From Aeromonas fluvialis (GTDB lineage Bacteria; Pseudomonadota; Gammaproteobacteria; Enterobacterales; Aeromonadaceae), in contig NZ_CDBO01000052.1 in NCBI RefSeq assembly GCF_000819885.1, positions 21,943 to 85,942 on the forward strand: DNA of 64,000 nt. The letters run 5' to 3'. Below the pieces are notes generated by a model. The model had not been told where the DNA came from and did no database searches. It saw only the letters and a program-made list of their open reading frames with translations. Shown in pieces: positions 44,228-55,896 of this stretch (positions are counted from its first letter, which is position 1; each line of letters opens with the position of its first letter). The translations under genes were made by a program, and so were the position numbers.

Positions 44228-44250
44228 AAAAAGGGGCCATCATGGCCCCT
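44228..44250 (-). terminator. Terminator of hemF
   Basis: On the minus strand AGGGGCCAT/ATGGCCCCT followed by TTTTG, directly after hemF. Confidence 0.85.
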
Positions 44251-44254
44251 CGGG

Positions 44255-45205
<951 letters not shown>

Positions 45206-45276
45206 TTATAGTTAAATCAATCCGGTGAGCTCACTGCTCAGCGGATTGATGGCAAATCATGACGTATCCGCCTGCT

Positions 45277-45304
45277 CAGGAGGGGCGAATCAGGAGGGGC
45301 GAAT
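45277..45304 (-). repeat. 14-bp tandem duplication at the tsaC stop
   Basis: TTCGCCCCTCCTGA occurs twice in tandem on the minus strand; the first copy ends with the tsaC stop codon TGA. It looks like a recent slippage duplication and leaves the protein intact. Confidence 0.85.
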
Positions 45305-45850
45305 AATGGCGCCGGTTCGGGCGTCCTTGATCTCGGAGGGGTTGGCTTGACCACCCACTTCACCGGGCAGGATATAGGCCAGCTTGCTTGCCAGCCGCTC
45401 ACCGATATCGGCCACCCGACGGGCAGGCTCCTCACCGGTCAGGTTGGCGCTGGTAGAGACCAGCGGCTTGCCAAAGGCACGGCACAGCGCCTGCACCTGA
45501 GGATGGGCCGTCACCCGCACCGCCAGGGTCTCGAACTGCCCGGTCAGCCAGGCCGGCGTCGTCGCACGGGCAGGCATGATCCAGGTAAAAGGGCCAGGCC
45601 AGCTGGCTTCAACCCGAGCCAGCTGCTCACCGCTAAGTTGGCTCAGATCGATGTAATCCTGCAATTGCGCCAAATCGGCAGCAATCAGGATCAACCCCTT
45701 CTCTACCGGACGCTGTTTGATGGCCAGCAGTCGCTGCACCGCCACTTCGGAGTCGGGATCACAACCCAGACCAAACACGGCCTCGGTCGCATAAGCAATC
45801 ACCCCTTCCTGTTGGAGGGCGGCAACTGCCTGTTCAAATTCATTTGGCAT
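45290..45850 (-). CDS. tsaC: Threonylcarbamoyl-AMP synthase TsaC
   Basis: A 186-residue YrdC/Sua5-family enzyme that makes threonylcarbamoyl-AMP from Thr, bicarbonate and ATP for the t6A base of tRNAs. Motifs: [56 protein letters not shown] at 45850 matches the family but has no visible Shine-Dalgarno and follows a terminator-like hairpin by three bases. The stop codon sits in a 14-bp direct repeat (see repeat at 45277). Confidence 0.93.
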   Translation of the reverse strand: MPNEFEQAVAALQQEGVIAYATEAVFGLGCDPDSEVAVQRLLAIKQRPVEKGLILIAADLAQLQDYIDLSQLSGEQLARVEASWPGPFTWIMPARATTPAWLTGQFETLAVRVTAHPQVQALCRAFGKPLVSTSANLTGEEPARRVADIGERLASKLAYILPGEVGGQANPSEIKDARTGAIIRPS

Positions 45851-45852
45851 AG

Positions 45853-45880
45853 GAAAAATGCGGCAGCCTGGCTGCCGCCT
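45853..45880 (-). terminator. Terminator-like hairpin between purE and tsaC
   Basis: On the minus strand GCGGCAGCC/GGCTGCCGC followed by ATTTTTCC. It lies three bases before the tsaC ATG, so it may end purE transcripts or attenuate tsaC. Confidence 0.75.
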
Positions 45881-45985
45881 CGTCACTTAGTAGCAAGTTG
45901 AATCCGTATGGCGGCGACCATGGCAAAGTGACGTTTTGCTGTTGCACAGGAAAAATACGACACATCTGGAGCACCACCCGTTCAC

Positions 45986-46489
45986 TTACTTGAGTTGAGC
46001 CTGCAGGGCGGCATCCTTGGCCATCACCTCTTCGGCATTCTTCTGGCGTTCGGCCCGAACCTTGGCCGCCAGTTCATCATCGGCTACTGCCAGCATCTGG
46101 GCTGCCAGATAACCTGCGTTCTTGGCACCGGCTTTGCCGATCGCCACGGTCGCTACCGGTACACCACCGGGCATCTGCACGGTGGAGAGCAGTGCATCCA
46201 GCCCCTTGAGCGGGCCACCATCGATGGGCACCCCGATCACGGGACGAGTCGTGATGCCGGCTACGGCACCCGCCAGATGCGCCGCCAGACCGGCAGCACA
46301 GATAAAGACCTTGCAGCCACGGGCCTCGGCATCGGTCACATACTGATGGGTCGCAGCCGGCGTGCGGTGCGCGGAGGTGACTTTGACTTCCACTGCGATA
46401 TCAAATGACTTGAGCACCTCAAGGGTGGTTTGCATCACGGGGAAATCAGAATCAGAGCCCATCAATACGGCAACAAAGGGTTTATTCAT
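45986..46489 (-). CDS. purE: N5-carboxyaminoimidazole ribonucleotide mutase PurE (or AIR carboxylase type)
   Basis: A 167-residue purine-synthesis enzyme. [10 protein letters not shown] and SAHRTPA carry the conserved Ser, Asp and catalytic His. [15 protein letters not shown] replaces the GAGGAAHLPGM of the E. coli class I enzyme, and [43 protein letters not shown] follows. This resembles the PurE version common in Bacteroidetes and Firmicutes more than E. coli PurE. No purK gene adjoins, though purE-purK is the usual pair; purK may be elsewhere. Confidence 0.88.
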   Translation of the reverse strand: MNKPFVAVLMGSDSDFPVMQTTLEVLKSFDIAVEVKVTSAHRTPAATHQYVTDAEARGCKVFICAAGLAAHLAGAVAGITTRPVIGVPIDGGPLKGLDALLSTVQMPGGVPVATVAIGKAGAKNAGYLAAQMLAVADDELAAKVRAERQKNAEEVMAKDAALQAQLK

Positions 46490-46565
46490 GGTGGGAATTT
46501 CCTTACTCCAAGTGGGGGGGGTTGAAGTTCACCGAAAACGTTTCAATCCGGTTACAGCGGCGGGA

Positions 46566-47123
46566 TTATACCTGCTCACTTTGGTGGCCGCATTTCTTTT
46601 GCGGACAGGCCCAACGCAGAGTTCCCCTCACTTTTTTCTCAACCATGATGCCCCAGCCACACGCGGGACAAGGCATGGCGATCGGTTTGTCGTTCACCAC
46701 ATATTTGCAGTGGGGATAGCCATCACAGGAGTAAAACTGCTTGCCGTAGCGGGAGGTACGGCTCACCAGATGACCCTTGCCGCACTCGGGGCAGAGGATC
46801 TGGGTATTGTCGCTCTCCTGCAGAGATTCGATATGCTGGCAGGCCGGATACTGGGTACAACCGACAAACAGACCGTAACGCCCCTTCTTGATCGCCAGCG
46901 GCTCTCCGCAATCGGGACAGGCAGAGCCTTCGAGCACCTTTTCGATGTCGCGGCCGGATGGCGTCAGAGAACGGATGTAAACACAGGCAGGATAGGCAGA
47001 ACAGCCGAGAAAGGGGCCATGTTTGCCCTGGCGGATCACCAGCTCGGCCCCGCACTGCGGGCACGGTTCGCGCTCGAAGGCATGTTCGTGGGCTGAAAAG
47101 AGATGATGATCGATTTTTGACAT
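46566..47123 (-). CDS. yrdD: Topoisomerase-type zinc-ribbon protein YrdD
   Basis: A 185-residue protein built of four C4 zinc ribbons like the C-terminal part of DNA topoisomerase I: CPQC..C..C, CPDC..C..C, CPEC..C..C and CPAC..C..C. It has no topoisomerase catalytic domain. It matches E. coli YrdD and lies in the same smg-dprA-tsaC neighbourhood. Function unproven, probably nucleic-acid binding. Confidence 0.9.
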   Translation of the reverse strand: MSKIDHHLFSAHEHAFEREPCPQCGAELVIRQGKHGPFLGCSAYPACVYIRSLTPSGRDIEKVLEGSACPDCGEPLAIKKGRYGLFVGCTQYPACQHIESLQESDNTQILCPECGKGHLVSRTSRYGKQFYSCDGYPHCKYVVNDKPIAMPCPACGWGIMVEKKVRGTLRWACPQKKCGHQSEQV

Positions 47124-47178
47124 GGGCCGCGCCTTGAAATCCAGATGGCCTGAATTCTACCAGCGCGGCACCGGACTG

Positions 47179-47652
47179 TCAGTGAATGACGCCGTCTGAC
47201 TCATCAAACACCAGCTCTTCCATCTGCTGGTAGGCATTTTCACTGCCCGGTACGTTGAACAGCACCATCATGACGACCCACTTCAGGTCATCCAGCTCGA
47301 TATCCGGCTTGTCCAGCTCGAGCAAGCGCTCGATACAGATCTCGCGGGTTTCGGCATTCAGCACCTGGGCCTGTTCCAGAAAGAGCAGGAAGCCGCGGCA
47401 CTCGGTGCCCAGGCGTGCCAGCTCTTGCGGGGCATAGATACGCATCGAGCCTTGCGCACTGGCGGTGACATAGACCTCCCGCTCGCTATCGTGCAGATTG
47501 GCCAGCCGTTCCAACCAGTCGAGCGCCTTGTCGATCTCTTCTTTATCGAAACCGGCCCGGCTCAACTCATCGGTGAGCTCATCCTGCTCGACCATCACAT
47601 CTGCATCGCTGTGGATGTAGGTCTCGAAAAGGTACATCAATACATCAAACAT
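47179..47652 (-). CDS. smg: Smg protein (DUF494)
   Basis: A 157-residue acidic helical protein of the DUF494/Smg family (start [19 protein letters not shown], identical in style to E. coli Smg). ATG at 47652 overlaps the end of dprA by eight bases, indicating coupling. Function unknown. Confidence 0.92.
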   Translation of the reverse strand: MFDVLMYLFETYIHSDADVMVEQDELTDELSRAGFDKEEIDKALDWLERLANLHDSEREVYVTASAQGSMRIYAPQELARLGTECRGFLLFLEQAQVLNAETREICIERLLELDKPDIELDDLKWVVMMVLFNVPGSENAYQQMEELVFDESDGVIH

Positions 47653-48760
47653 GATTCGCCCTCCTCGCTCTGACGTATCCACCGGCTACCGCCATCACAG
47701 CACCGACCAGCTCAAGCTCTACCAACCTGCCCAATACCACTTCGACAGGAAGCTGGGCCCGCTCGGCAACGGTATCCACGCTCGTGGTCTCATAATCTAC
47801 GTTATCCAACAAATCGGCATAAGGCAATTCGCTATTATACGGTTGCTCAGAGGGGGTGGCCGATGGATATCGTCTGGCGACCCACTCTGGCAGCTCTACC
47901 ACTATATCGGCCGCACTCAGCACAAGTTTGGCCCCCTGCTGAATTAATCTGTTGCACCCTATCGCTTGGGCGTTTTGCGGGGCGCCGGGCACTGCAAACA
48001 CTTCGCGCCCCTGTTCAAGCGCATAGCGAGCAGTGATCAGCGAACCGCTCTGCTCGGTCGCCTCCACCACCAGAGTGCCCAGCGAGAGTCCACTGATAAT
48101 ACGGTTGCGACGGGGGAAATGTTCAGCCAGCGGCCCTTTATCCGGCGCCAGCTCGGAGATAAGCAAACCCCCTTTCTCCAGAATCTGACCTGCCAGTCCC
48201 TGATGGCGTTTGGGGTAGAGGTTGTCAAGACCCGAGCCCAGCACGGCGAGAGTAAAGCCTCCAGCAGCCAGCGCCTGCTGATGGCAGACACCATCGATAC
48301 CAAGCGCAAGGCCCGAGGTGATGGCTAACCCGCATCCAACCAACTCGCTACAGAGGCGGGACGCATTATCTTTGCCTGCATAGGTAGGATGGCGTGTACC
48401 CACCATTGCCAGCTGGGGTAGCGACAGCGCAGCAAGATCGCCACGACAGTAGAGCAACAGGGGTGCCGCGGGAATCTCCCGCAACAAGGGTGGATAAATC
48501 GGGTGATCTTGCGGAATAAGGAGATTGTCAGGCAAAGCGGCCCAAGCCAGGCTCTGCTCAACCACCGGCGAGGGCCAGCGCAGTTGCCTGATCTGCTCTG
48601 ACGACAACCCCATACCATGCAGTTGCGCTTCATCGCTCTGGAACAGGGCCTCAATACTTCCACCGGCCAGCTCCAACAGACGTGCAGCGGTCACCGGACC
48701 GATACCGGTGACCGCATCAAGGGTTAGCCAGAGCGCCAGACGCGCGTCAGGATAGTTCAC
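47645..48760 (-). CDS. dprA: DNA-processing protein DprA
   Basis: A 371-residue protein that binds incoming single-stranded DNA and loads RecA during transformation. An N-terminal helical domain is followed by the Rossmann-like core: [64 protein letters not shown] and [23 protein letters not shown] winged-helix C-terminus follows. It lies one base after the LysM gene. Confidence 0.94.
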   Translation of the reverse strand: MNYPDARLALWLTLDAVTGIGPVTAARLLELAGGSIEALFQSDEAQLHGMGLSSEQIRQLRWPSPVVEQSLAWAALPDNLLIPQDHPIYPPLLREIPAAPLLLYCRGDLAALSLPQLAMVGTRHPTYAGKDNASRLCSELVGCGLAITSGLALGIDGVCHQQALAAGGFTLAVLGSGLDNLYPKRHQGLAGQILEKGGLLISELAPDKGPLAEHFPRRNRIISGLSLGTLVVEATEQSGSLITARYALEQGREVFAVPGAPQNAQAIGCNRLIQQGAKLVLSAADIVVELPEWVARRYPSATPSEQPYNSELPYADLLDNVDYETTSVDTVAERAQLPVEVVLGRLVELELVGAVMAVAGGYVRARRANHV

Positions 48761-48761
48761 G

Positions 48762-49853
48762 TCAGAAGTGCGTGACCTGATAACCCGAGCTCACCATGTC
48801 CTTGCTCTGCATGATGAGGCCATAACTCAGCTTGTCATACACCTTGAACAACATCACTCTGGCAATCGCTTCGGAAGGGAGTGGCGCCTTTTGGTTGCTG
48901 CTGTAAAACACCCTGCTGTAGACCGATGATAACTCCTTGTACTGCACATCGCCATTCTTGGTGACCAGCGCAGCCCCCGGACGCCGGACATCGAGCACAT
49001 CGCCCGCGGAGAGTTGATCCCGAGCGCCTTTGTTGATCAAGACCACATCAAACTTGCCCCCTCCCCTGGCTTTGCTCGGCAAGTCGATGATGTAACCCGG
49101 TGTAATCGCCGGAGCTGCCTTGGGCATGAACACCGCGGGCATGCTCTCCTGAGGGGGCAACGCCATGACCTTGTCACCCTGCAACACTTCACGTTGGTTG
49201 TGAGTGAGGATCACTTCGGTCCGATCACCCTCCAGCAGCGCTACTGCACGCACCACGCCGACAAAGATGGCCTCCTGACCCAAGAGCTCACCGGTCTCGC
49301 GATCCTTGTAGACCACCCCGGGATGGTAGATGCCATACATCGCGCCCGGTGTCAGAGCCCCCTGGACATAGAGGGTGTCCCCCTCCAGCATACCAATGTG
49401 CTTCTCGTCGGAACCCAACAGATAGGGCAGCATTTTCTGCTGCTGATTGTCGGCCAGAATATGGTCGGTCTGCAAAAAGGGACCAATCTCGCTGAAAGGC
49501 AGAGTGGGGATAGGATTTGCCTTGCTCTCATAGCGGGTTTTCGGGCTGAGGCGGATGACCTGCTTGCCCCCCTGCATCGCTTTGCCGAGTTGGGGCTCAC
49601 CATTGACCCAGCTCAGATGCAGTACGTCACCCGGGTAGATCCAGTGCGGATTGGCAATCTGTGGATTGATGTTCCAGAGCCGTGGCCACAGCCAGGGTTC
49701 AGAGAGATATTTGCCGGAGATATCCCACAGTGTATCGCCTTTTTGCACGACATAGCTTTCGGGATAACCCGCTTTCAACCTCAGCTGATCGGCCAGAGCG
49801 GCTTGGCTCATGGTGATCAGCAGGCCGGTGAGGATGGTTTGCTTCAGATACAT
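48762..49853 (-). CDS. LysM-domain peptidoglycan-binding protein
   Basis: A 363-residue exported protein. A signal peptide (MYLKQTILTGLLITMSQAALA) is followed at once by a LysM domain (YVVQKGDTLWDISGKYLSEPWLWPRLWNINPQIANPHWIYPGDVLHL). The remaining region, with VIRLSPKTRYESK and GDTLYVQG repeats, has no known catalytic motif. It is the conserved neighbour of dprA and divergent from def in Vibrio and Aeromonas. Probably anchored to peptidoglycan in the periplasm. Confidence 0.88.
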   Translation of the reverse strand: MYLKQTILTGLLITMSQAALADQLRLKAGYPESYVVQKGDTLWDISGKYLSEPWLWPRLWNINPQIANPHWIYPGDVLHLSWVNGEPQLGKAMQGGKQVIRLSPKTRYESKANPIPTLPFSEIGPFLQTDHILADNQQQKMLPYLLGSDEKHIGMLEGDTLYVQGALTPGAMYGIYHPGVVYKDRETGELLGQEAIFVGVVRAVALLEGDRTEVILTHNQREVLQGDKVMALPPQESMPAVFMPKAAPAITPGYIIDLPSKARGGGKFDVVLINKGARDQLSAGDVLDVRRPGAALVTKNGDVQYKELSSVYSRVFYSSNQKAPLPSEAIARVMLFKVYDKLSYGLIMQSKDMVSSGYQVTHF

Positions 49854-49961
49854 AACACTCCCTGTTACTTCTGTACGCAAAGTGTTGCTGTTTTTTGTCG
49901 GCGTAAATGACTAGAATTACGCCAATATTGACTGCATTTATACGAAACTAAAGAAAAAACT

Positions 49962-50474
49962 ATGGCCATTCTAGATGTATTGCGTTTTCCCGATGAGCGT
50001 CTACGTACTATCGCAGCCCCTGTCGAGACCTTTACACCCGAGTTACAACAAATTGTAGATGATATGTTCGAAACCATGTACGCGGAGGAGGGCATTGGCC
50101 TGGCCGCAACGCAGGTGGATATTCATCAACGCATCATAGTGATCGATGTCTCTGAAAACCGTGAAGATCCTCTGGTATTGATCAATCCGGAAGTGATCTC
50201 CCAGTGTGGCAGCACCGGCATTGAAGAGGGTTGCCTCTCCGTGCCTGGCAGCCGCGCTCTGGTACCGCGCGCCGAGCAGATCAAGATCCGCGCCCTGGAT
50301 CGCCACGGCAAACCGCTTGAACTGGAAGCGGACGACCTGCTCGCCATCTGTATCCAGCACGAGATGGATCACCTGATGGGCAAGTTGTTTGTGGATTACC
50401 TGTCCCCGCTCAAGCGCCAGCGCATTCGCCAGAAGCTGGAAAAGATGGCCCGTGAAGATCGCAAAGTCCTCTGA
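49962..50474 (+). CDS. def: Peptide deformylase
   Basis: A 170-residue iron enzyme that removes the formyl group from new proteins. The three motifs are present: GIGLAATQV near 45, EGCLSVPG with the metal Cys near 91, and QHEMDHLMG with both metal His residues near 133-137. It is divergent from the LysM gene and first of def-fmt-rsmB. Confidence 0.96.
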   Translation: MAILDVLRFPDERLRTIAAPVETFTPELQQIVDDMFETMYAEEGIGLAATQVDIHQRIIVIDVSENREDPLVLINPEVISQCGSTGIEEGCLSVPGSRALVPRAEQIKIRALDRHGKPLELEADDLLAICIQHEMDHLMGKLFVDYLSPLKRQRIRQKLEKMAREDRKVL

Positions 50475-50486
50475 GGATCTGCCCCA

Positions 50487-51431
50487 TTGAATAAGCTGAA
50501 ACTGATTTTTGCCGGCACCCCCGACTTCGCCGCCCGTCACCTGGCGGCGTTGTTGTCTTCCGACCATGAGGTCGTTGCCGTTTATACCCAGACCGACAAG
50601 CCCGCAGGCCGTGGCCAGAAGCTCACTGCCAGCCCGGTCAAAGAGCTGGCAATGGCCCACAACCTGCCGGTTTACCAACCCGCCACCCTGCGCAAGGAAG
50701 AGGCGCAAGCCGAACTGGCCGCCCTTGGCGCCGACCTGATGGTCGTCGTGGCCTATGGCCTGATCCTGCCCAAGGTGGTGCTCGATACCCCGCGTCTGGG
50801 CTGCATCAACGTCCATGGCTCCCTGCTGCCACGCTGGCGCGGTGCCGCACCGATCCAGCGCGCCATCTGGGCGGGCGATAGCGAAACTGGCGTCACCATC
50901 ATGCAGATGGATGTGGGGCTGGATACCGGCGCCATGATCCGCAAAGTGACCTGCCCCATCGCCGCCAATGAGACCTCCGCCAGCCTCTATGACAAGCTGG
51001 CCAAGCTGGGCCCGCTGGCACTGGTCGACACCATCAATGCCATGGCCGCCGGTGAAACCGCTGCCGAAGCGCAAGATGATGCGCAGGCAAACTACGCCGA
51101 AAAGCTCTCCAAGGAAGAGGCCCGCATCGACTGGTCGATGGAAGCTGTTGCCATCGAACGCTGTATCCGCTCGTTCAACCCCTGGCCAATCAGCTGGTTT
51201 GAAGTGGCTGACCAGACTGTCAAGGTATGGCAGGCCGCCGTTATCGACAGTGACCACGGCCAACCCGCCGGCACCCTGCTCAAGGCCGGCAAGCAGGGGG
51301 TCGATATCGCTACCGGCAAAGGGGTACTGCGCCTGCTGACCCTGCAACCGCCCGGCAAGAAGGCGATGTCCGTTTCGGATCTGCTCAACTCTCGCCGCGA
51401 CTGGTTTGAACCCGGCACGCAATTGAATTGA
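50487..51431 (+). CDS. fmt: Methionyl-tRNA formyltransferase
   Basis: A 314-residue enzyme that formylates Met-tRNA for translation start. Motifs: [15 protein letters not shown] at the N-terminus, the [18 protein letters not shown] formyl-donor site near 108-125 and DTGAMI. A C-terminal OB-like tRNA domain follows. It starts at TTG 50487 after GAGGAT, 12 bp from def. Confidence 0.95.
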   Translation: MNKLKLIFAGTPDFAARHLAALLSSDHEVVAVYTQTDKPAGRGQKLTASPVKELAMAHNLPVYQPATLRKEEAQAELAALGADLMVVVAYGLILPKVVLDTPRLGCINVHGSLLPRWRGAAPIQRAIWAGDSETGVTIMQMDVGLDTGAMIRKVTCPIAANETSASLYDKLAKLGPLALVDTINAMAAGETAAEAQDDAQANYAEKLSKEEARIDWSMEAVAIERCIRSFNPWPISWFEVADQTVKVWQAAVIDSDHGQPAGTLLKAGKQGVDIATGKGVLRLLTLQPPGKKAMSVSDLLNSRRDWFEPGTQLN

Positions 51432-51491
51432 ACTGGATTGAATTGACACAAGCGGGGCCCAGGCCCCGACTTGCGCATCTAAGGTAACTCT

Positions 51492-52784
51492 ATGAAAACA
51501 CGTGCACAGGCCGCTCTCGTTATTCAACAGGTGCTGGATCAGGGTCAATCCCTCTCCGCTGTTCTGCCTGCTGCCCAGGAGAAAGTTGCGCCTCGCGATC
51601 GCGCGCTCCTGCAAGAACTCTGCTACGGCACCCTGCGCTGGCTGCCACGCCTCGATGCGGCAGTCGGCGAGATGATGGACAAGCCGCTCAAGAACAAGAG
51701 CCGCATCTTCCACTACCTCATCCTGGTCGGTCTCTATCAGCTCATCTACACCCGCATTCCGGCTCACGCCGCGGTGGCCGAGACCGTCAATGCCGTCAAA
51801 CTACTCAAGGGCACCTCCCTGCGTGGCCTCATTAACGGCGTGCTGCGCAACTTCCAGCGCAGTGCCGAAGTGATCCTGCTGCGTATCGACCGCGTCCCCA
51901 GCATTCGCCTCGGTCATCCCGAGTGGCTCACCAAGCGCCTGCGTCAGGCCTATCACGATGAGTGGGAATTCATCATGGAGGCGAACAACCAGCGCCCTCC
52001 CATGTGGATCCGCAACAACAGCCAGCGTCAGAGCCGCGAGCAGATGCTGGCGCGCATGGCCGAAGTCGGTATCAATGCCGTGGCCGGTGAAGAGGGCGAG
52101 GATTGCATCCTGCTGGAGCGCCCCTGCGACGTCACCAAGCTGCCCGGCTTCGCAGCCGGTGACTGCTCGGTACAGGACGGCGCCGCGCAACAAGCTGCGG
52201 CCCTGCTCGACCCGCAACCGGGCGAATGGGTGCTGGACGCCTGCGCGGCCCCCGGTGGCAAGACCGCCCACCTGCTGGAGCGTCAACCCAAGCTCGCTGG
52301 CGTGGTCGCCGTCGATGCTGACGAGAACCGCCTCAAGCGGGTGCAGGAGAACCTGGATCGCATCGGCCTGACCGCCAAGGTGATCCACGGCGATGCCGCA
52401 GCACCGGAACAGTGGTGGCCGGAGGGTCAGTTCGATCGCATCCTGCTGGATGCCCCCTGCTCAGCCACCGGCGTCATCCGCCGCCATCCCGACATCAAGT
52501 GGCTGCGCCGGGACCAGGACATTCGCGAGCTGGCCGAGTTGCAACGCCGCATTCTCAATGCCCTCTGGGGCAAGCTGAAGAGCGGCGGCACCCTGCTCTA
52601 CGCCACCTGCTCCGTCCTGCCGGAAGAGAACCGCGAACAGATCCGCGCCTTCCTTGCCGCGACCAAAGATGCCAAATTGGTGCCATTGCACGAACAGGAC
52701 ACCCCGGAGTGCCCGGGTCGCCAGTTCCTGCCGGGTGAAGCCGAGATGGATGGCTTCTACTACGCCAAACTGGTCAAGCTCTGA
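51492..52784 (+). CDS. rsmB: 16S rRNA (cytosine-967-C5)-methyltransferase RsmB
   Basis: A 430-residue methyltransferase. An N-terminal NusB-like RNA-binding domain (1-140; AALVIQQVLDQGQSLSAVL) precedes a Rossmann fold with SAM site LDACAAPGGKTAHLL near 250. The two catalytic Cys motifs are DAPCSATG and ATCSVLPEE. It follows fmt by 60 bp; a GCGGGGCC/GGCCCCG hairpin in the gap lacks a T-run. Confidence 0.95.
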   Translation: MKTRAQAALVIQQVLDQGQSLSAVLPAAQEKVAPRDRALLQELCYGTLRWLPRLDAAVGEMMDKPLKNKSRIFHYLILVGLYQLIYTRIPAHAAVAETVNAVKLLKGTSLRGLINGVLRNFQRSAEVILLRIDRVPSIRLGHPEWLTKRLRQAYHDEWEFIMEANNQRPPMWIRNNSQRQSREQMLARMAEVGINAVAGEEGEDCILLERPCDVTKLPGFAAGDCSVQDGAAQQAAALLDPQPGEWVLDACAAPGGKTAHLLERQPKLAGVVAVDADENRLKRVQENLDRIGLTAKVIHGDAAAPEQWWPEGQFDRILLDAPCSATGVIRRHPDIKWLRRDQDIRELAELQRRILNALWGKLKSGGTLLYATCSVLPEENREQIRAFLAATKDAKLVPLHEQDTPECPGRQFLPGEAEMDGFYYAKLVKL

Positions 52785-52871
52785 GCCGGGTATGACAAAC
52801 CTCATTCGGGAGATCCGCCAGCTCCATTCTGGCACTTCCCTTTACAGCCTCAACGTGAGTAGACGTTCCCT

Positions 52872-54248
52872 ATGAAAATCATCATTTTGGGAGCCGGCCA
52901 GGTCGGCGGCACCCTGGCCGAGAACCTGGCCGGGGAGAACAACGACATCACCATCGTCGATACCGACAGCGAACGCCTGCGCGAGCTACAGGACAAGTTC
53001 GACCTGCGGGTTGTCAACGGTCACGGCGCCCACCCCAGGGTACTGCGCGAAGCGGGGGCTCAGGATGCCGACATGCTGGTCGCCGTCACCAACAGTGACG
53101 AGACCAACATGATTGCCTGTCAGGTGGCCTACTCCCTGTTCAACACCCCGAACAAGGTGGCGCGGATCCGTTCGCCTGCCTATCTGACCGAGCGGGATCG
53201 CCTGTTCCTGCCGGAATCGGTGCCGGTGGATCACCTGATCGCGCCGGAGCAGCTGGTGACCAACTATGTGCGTCGCCTGATCGAATATCCGGGCGCCCTG
53301 CAAGTGGTTGATTTTGCTGGCGGTCGTGTCGGTCTGGTGGCGGTCAAGGCCTACTACGGTGGCCCACTGGTGGGCAATGCGCTCTCCACCCTGCGCGAGC
53401 ACATGCCCAACATCGAGACCCGGGTAGCGGCCATCTTCCGTCAGGGCCGCCCGATCCGTCCGCAAGGCACCACCATCATCGAAGCGGATGACGAGGTCTT
53501 CTTCGTCGCCGCTGCGGGCCATATCCGCGCCGTGATGTCGGAGCTGCAACGGCTCGAGAGCCCATATCGCCGCATCATGATCGTCGGTGGCGGCAACATC
53601 GGCGCCGGTCTCGCCCGTCAGCTGGAGAAGCGTTACAGCGTCAAGCTGATCGAACGCAACCAGAAGCGGGCGGAGCAGCTCTCCGAGCTGCTGGAGAACA
53701 CCATCGTCTTCTGCGGCGATGCGGCAGATCAGGAGCTGCTGGCCGAAGAGCATATCGATCAGATCGATGTATTCATCGCCGTGACCAACGAGGACGAGGC
53801 CAACATCATGTCGGCCCTGCTCGCCAAGAAGATGGGCGCCAAGAAGACCATGGTGCTGATCCAGCGCGGTGCCTACGTCGATCTGGTACAGGGGGGATCC
53901 ATCGATATCGCCATCTCGCCGCAGCAGGCCACCATCTCGGCCCTGCTGACCCACGTGCGCCGGGCCGATATCGCCAACGTCTACAGTCTGCGCCGCGGCG
54001 CGGCCGAGGCGATCGAGGCGATTGCCCACGGCGACGAGAACACCTCCAAGGTGGTCGGCAAGACGGTGGGCGAACTCAGGCTGCCACCGGGCACCACCAT
54101 AGGTGCCGTGGTGCGCGGGGATGAGGTGCTAATCGCCCACGATCGCACCAGGATCCAGCAGGATGACCACGTGGTCATGTTCCTGGTGGACAAGAAGTAC
54201 ATCCCGGAAGTGGAGCGGCTGTTCCAGCCAAGCCCCTTCTTTCTGTAA
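52872..54248 (+). CDS. trkA: Trk system K+ uptake regulatory protein TrkA
   Basis: A 458-residue cytoplasmic NAD-binding regulator of the K+ channel. Two RCK halves are each visible: [24 protein letters not shown] (residues 5-28) and [23 protein letters not shown] (about 238-260), each followed by a C-terminal RCK_C domain. It assembles with TrkH, encoded 97 bp downstream. Length equals E. coli TrkA (458). Confidence 0.96.
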   Translation: MKIIILGAGQVGGTLAENLAGENNDITIVDTDSERLRELQDKFDLRVVNGHGAHPRVLREAGAQDADMLVAVTNSDETNMIACQVAYSLFNTPNKVARIRSPAYLTERDRLFLPESVPVDHLIAPEQLVTNYVRRLIEYPGALQVVDFAGGRVGLVAVKAYYGGPLVGNALSTLREHMPNIETRVAAIFRQGRPIRPQGTTIIEADDEVFFVAAAGHIRAVMSELQRLESPYRRIMIVGGGNIGAGLARQLEKRYSVKLIERNQKRAEQLSELLENTIVFCGDAADQELLAEEHIDQIDVFIAVTNEDEANIMSALLAKKMGAKKTMVLIQRGAYVDLVQGGSIDIAISPQQATISALLTHVRRADIANVYSLRRGAAEAIEAIAHGDENTSKVVGKTVGELRLPPGTTIGAVVRGDEVLIAHDRTRIQQDDHVVMFLVDKKYIPEVERLFQPSPFFL

Positions 54249-54276
54249 CGTCTTCATGCGCACAGGCTGTCAAACC

Positions 54277-54319
54277 AGACCCGGCTCAGCTCCCCCAAGG
54301 GGATGGTCCGGGTCTTTTG
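54277..54319 (+). terminator. Terminator between trkA and trkH
   Basis: AGACCCGG pairs with CCGGGTCT around a 26-base loop that holds its own CTCCCCC/GGGG pairing, followed by TTTTGTT. trkH may be transcribed only by read-through or from its own promoter. Confidence 0.7.
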
Positions 54320-54344
54320 TTAATCAACGACCAGGTTATCGAAC

Positions 54345-55787
54345 ATGATCAAGCTGCGTCCCATTATCTTCACCCTCGGGCTGGTGCTCTCCAAGCTGGC
54401 GATCTTCATGTGGCTGCCCACCTTGCTGGCACTGCTCACCGGGTCAGAGGGCTTTGTCGAGTTCCTCAAGTCGGTGCTGATCACCCACGGCGCCGCCCTG
54501 CTCTGCCTTCACTACGGCCGCAAGGCGGAATTTCATCTGGGGGTGCGGGAGATGTTTTTGCTCACCACCTCGGTGTGGGTGGTGGCCTGCGTCTTCGGCG
54601 CCCTGCCATTCGTCTTCATCAACCACATCGCCTTCACCGACGCCTATTTCGAGACCATGTCGGGGGTGACCACCACGGGCTCCACCGTACTCTCCGGGCT
54701 CGACAACATGGCCCACAGCATCCTGCTGTGGCGCTCCATCCTGCAGTGGCTGGGCGGGGTCGGCTTTATCGTGATGGCGGTGGCGGTACTGCCCTACCTC
54801 AACGTCGGTGGCATGAAGCTGTTCCAGACCGAGAGCTCGGATTGGTCCGACAAAAGCGCTCCACGTGCCAAGACGGTGGCCAACAATATCGTCGTGGTCT
54901 ATCTGGTGCTCTCCATGCTCTGCTTCATGGCCTACTGGGCCAGCGGCATGACCATGTTCGAGGCGATCAACCACGCCATGACCACCCTCAGCACCGGCGG
55001 CTACTCCACCTCCGACCAGTCCATGTCCCACTTCTCCCACTCAGCCCACTGGATCGGAACCGTCTTCATGTTTCTCGGCGGCCTGCCCTTCCTGCTCTAT
55101 GTACAGAGCCTCAATCACAGGGACTACAGCCTGTTCAAGGATGCCCAGGTGCGAGGCTTCTTCTGGCTGGTGGTCTGGATCACCCTCATCATGACCTTCT
55201 ACCTGTGGCAACGGGACGTATTCGAGTTCTGGGACGCCCTGCGCATCAGCTGCTTCAATATTATCTCGGTGCTCACCACCACGGGTTACGGTCTCGGCGA
55301 TTTCGGCACCTGGGGGCCGCTCACCACCATTCTCTTCATGGTGCTGCTGGCGCTGGGGGCCTGTTCCGGCTCAACGGCGGGGGGGCTGAAGATATTCCGT
55401 ATTCAAGTTGCCTTCGCCCTGTTCAAGAAGCAGATGCGCCAGCTGATGCATCCCTCCGCCGTGTTTCCACAAAAATACAACGGCCGTACCGTCAATGACG
55501 CCATCATCCGCTCCATGATCTCCTTCGTGCTGGCCTACTTTGCCATCATTCTGGTGATCGCCGCGCTGCTGGGCGCCATCGGGCTTGACCCCCTGACGGC
55601 CATCTCCAGTTCCATCACGGCCGTCGCCAACGTGGGCCCGGGGATGGGACCTGTTGTCGGTCCCAGCACCAACTTCGCCAGCCTGCCCGATTCGGCCAAG
55701 TGGTTGATGTCGTTCGGCATGCTGCTCGGCCGTCTCGAGATCCTGACGGTCGCGGTGATCTTCTTCCCCTCCTTCTGGCGCCAGTAA
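54345..55787 (+). CDS. trkH: Trk system K+ channel subunit TrkH
   Basis: A 480-residue integral membrane protein with four M1-P-M2 units. Selectivity-loop Gly motifs are present: TTTGSTV, TLSTGGYST, TTTGYGLG and ANVGPGMG, each supplying the filter residue. SAPRAKT and the TrkH/KtrB core are clear. It imports K+ under TrkA control. Length matches E. coli TrkH (483). Confidence 0.96.
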   Translation: MIKLRPIIFTLGLVLSKLAIFMWLPTLLALLTGSEGFVEFLKSVLITHGAALLCLHYGRKAEFHLGVREMFLLTTSVWVVACVFGALPFVFINHIAFTDAYFETMSGVTTTGSTVLSGLDNMAHSILLWRSILQWLGGVGFIVMAVAVLPYLNVGGMKLFQTESSDWSDKSAPRAKTVANNIVVVYLVLSMLCFMAYWASGMTMFEAINHAMTTLSTGGYSTSDQSMSHFSHSAHWIGTVFMFLGGLPFLLYVQSLNHRDYSLFKDAQVRGFFWLVVWITLIMTFYLWQRDVFEFWDALRISCFNIISVLTTTGYGLGDFGTWGPLTTILFMVLLALGACSGSTAGGLKIFRIQVAFALFKKQMRQLMHPSAVFPQKYNGRTVNDAIIRSMISFVLAYFAIILVIAALLGAIGLDPLTAISSSITAVANVGPGMGPVVGPSTNFASLPDSAKWLMSFGMLLGRLEILTVAVIFFPSFWRQ

Positions 55788-55896
55788 CTCTTCACTGCAC
55801 GCCAGCAAAAAGCCGCAGCGTGCATCAGCCCATTCATTCCCATTGTCGGATGGCCTGAACAACCCCATCAGGATGATCAGAGTGAATCACTGACAT

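Noticed and set aside
51447..51468. GC-rich hairpin between fmt and rsmB as a terminator
   Set aside because: There is a stem but no T-run, and the genes are typically co-transcribed.
52792..52875. 27-codon frame ending in ATGA overlap with the trkA start
   Set aside because: It could couple to trkA but its ribosome site is weak and it has no recognisable product; not enough support.
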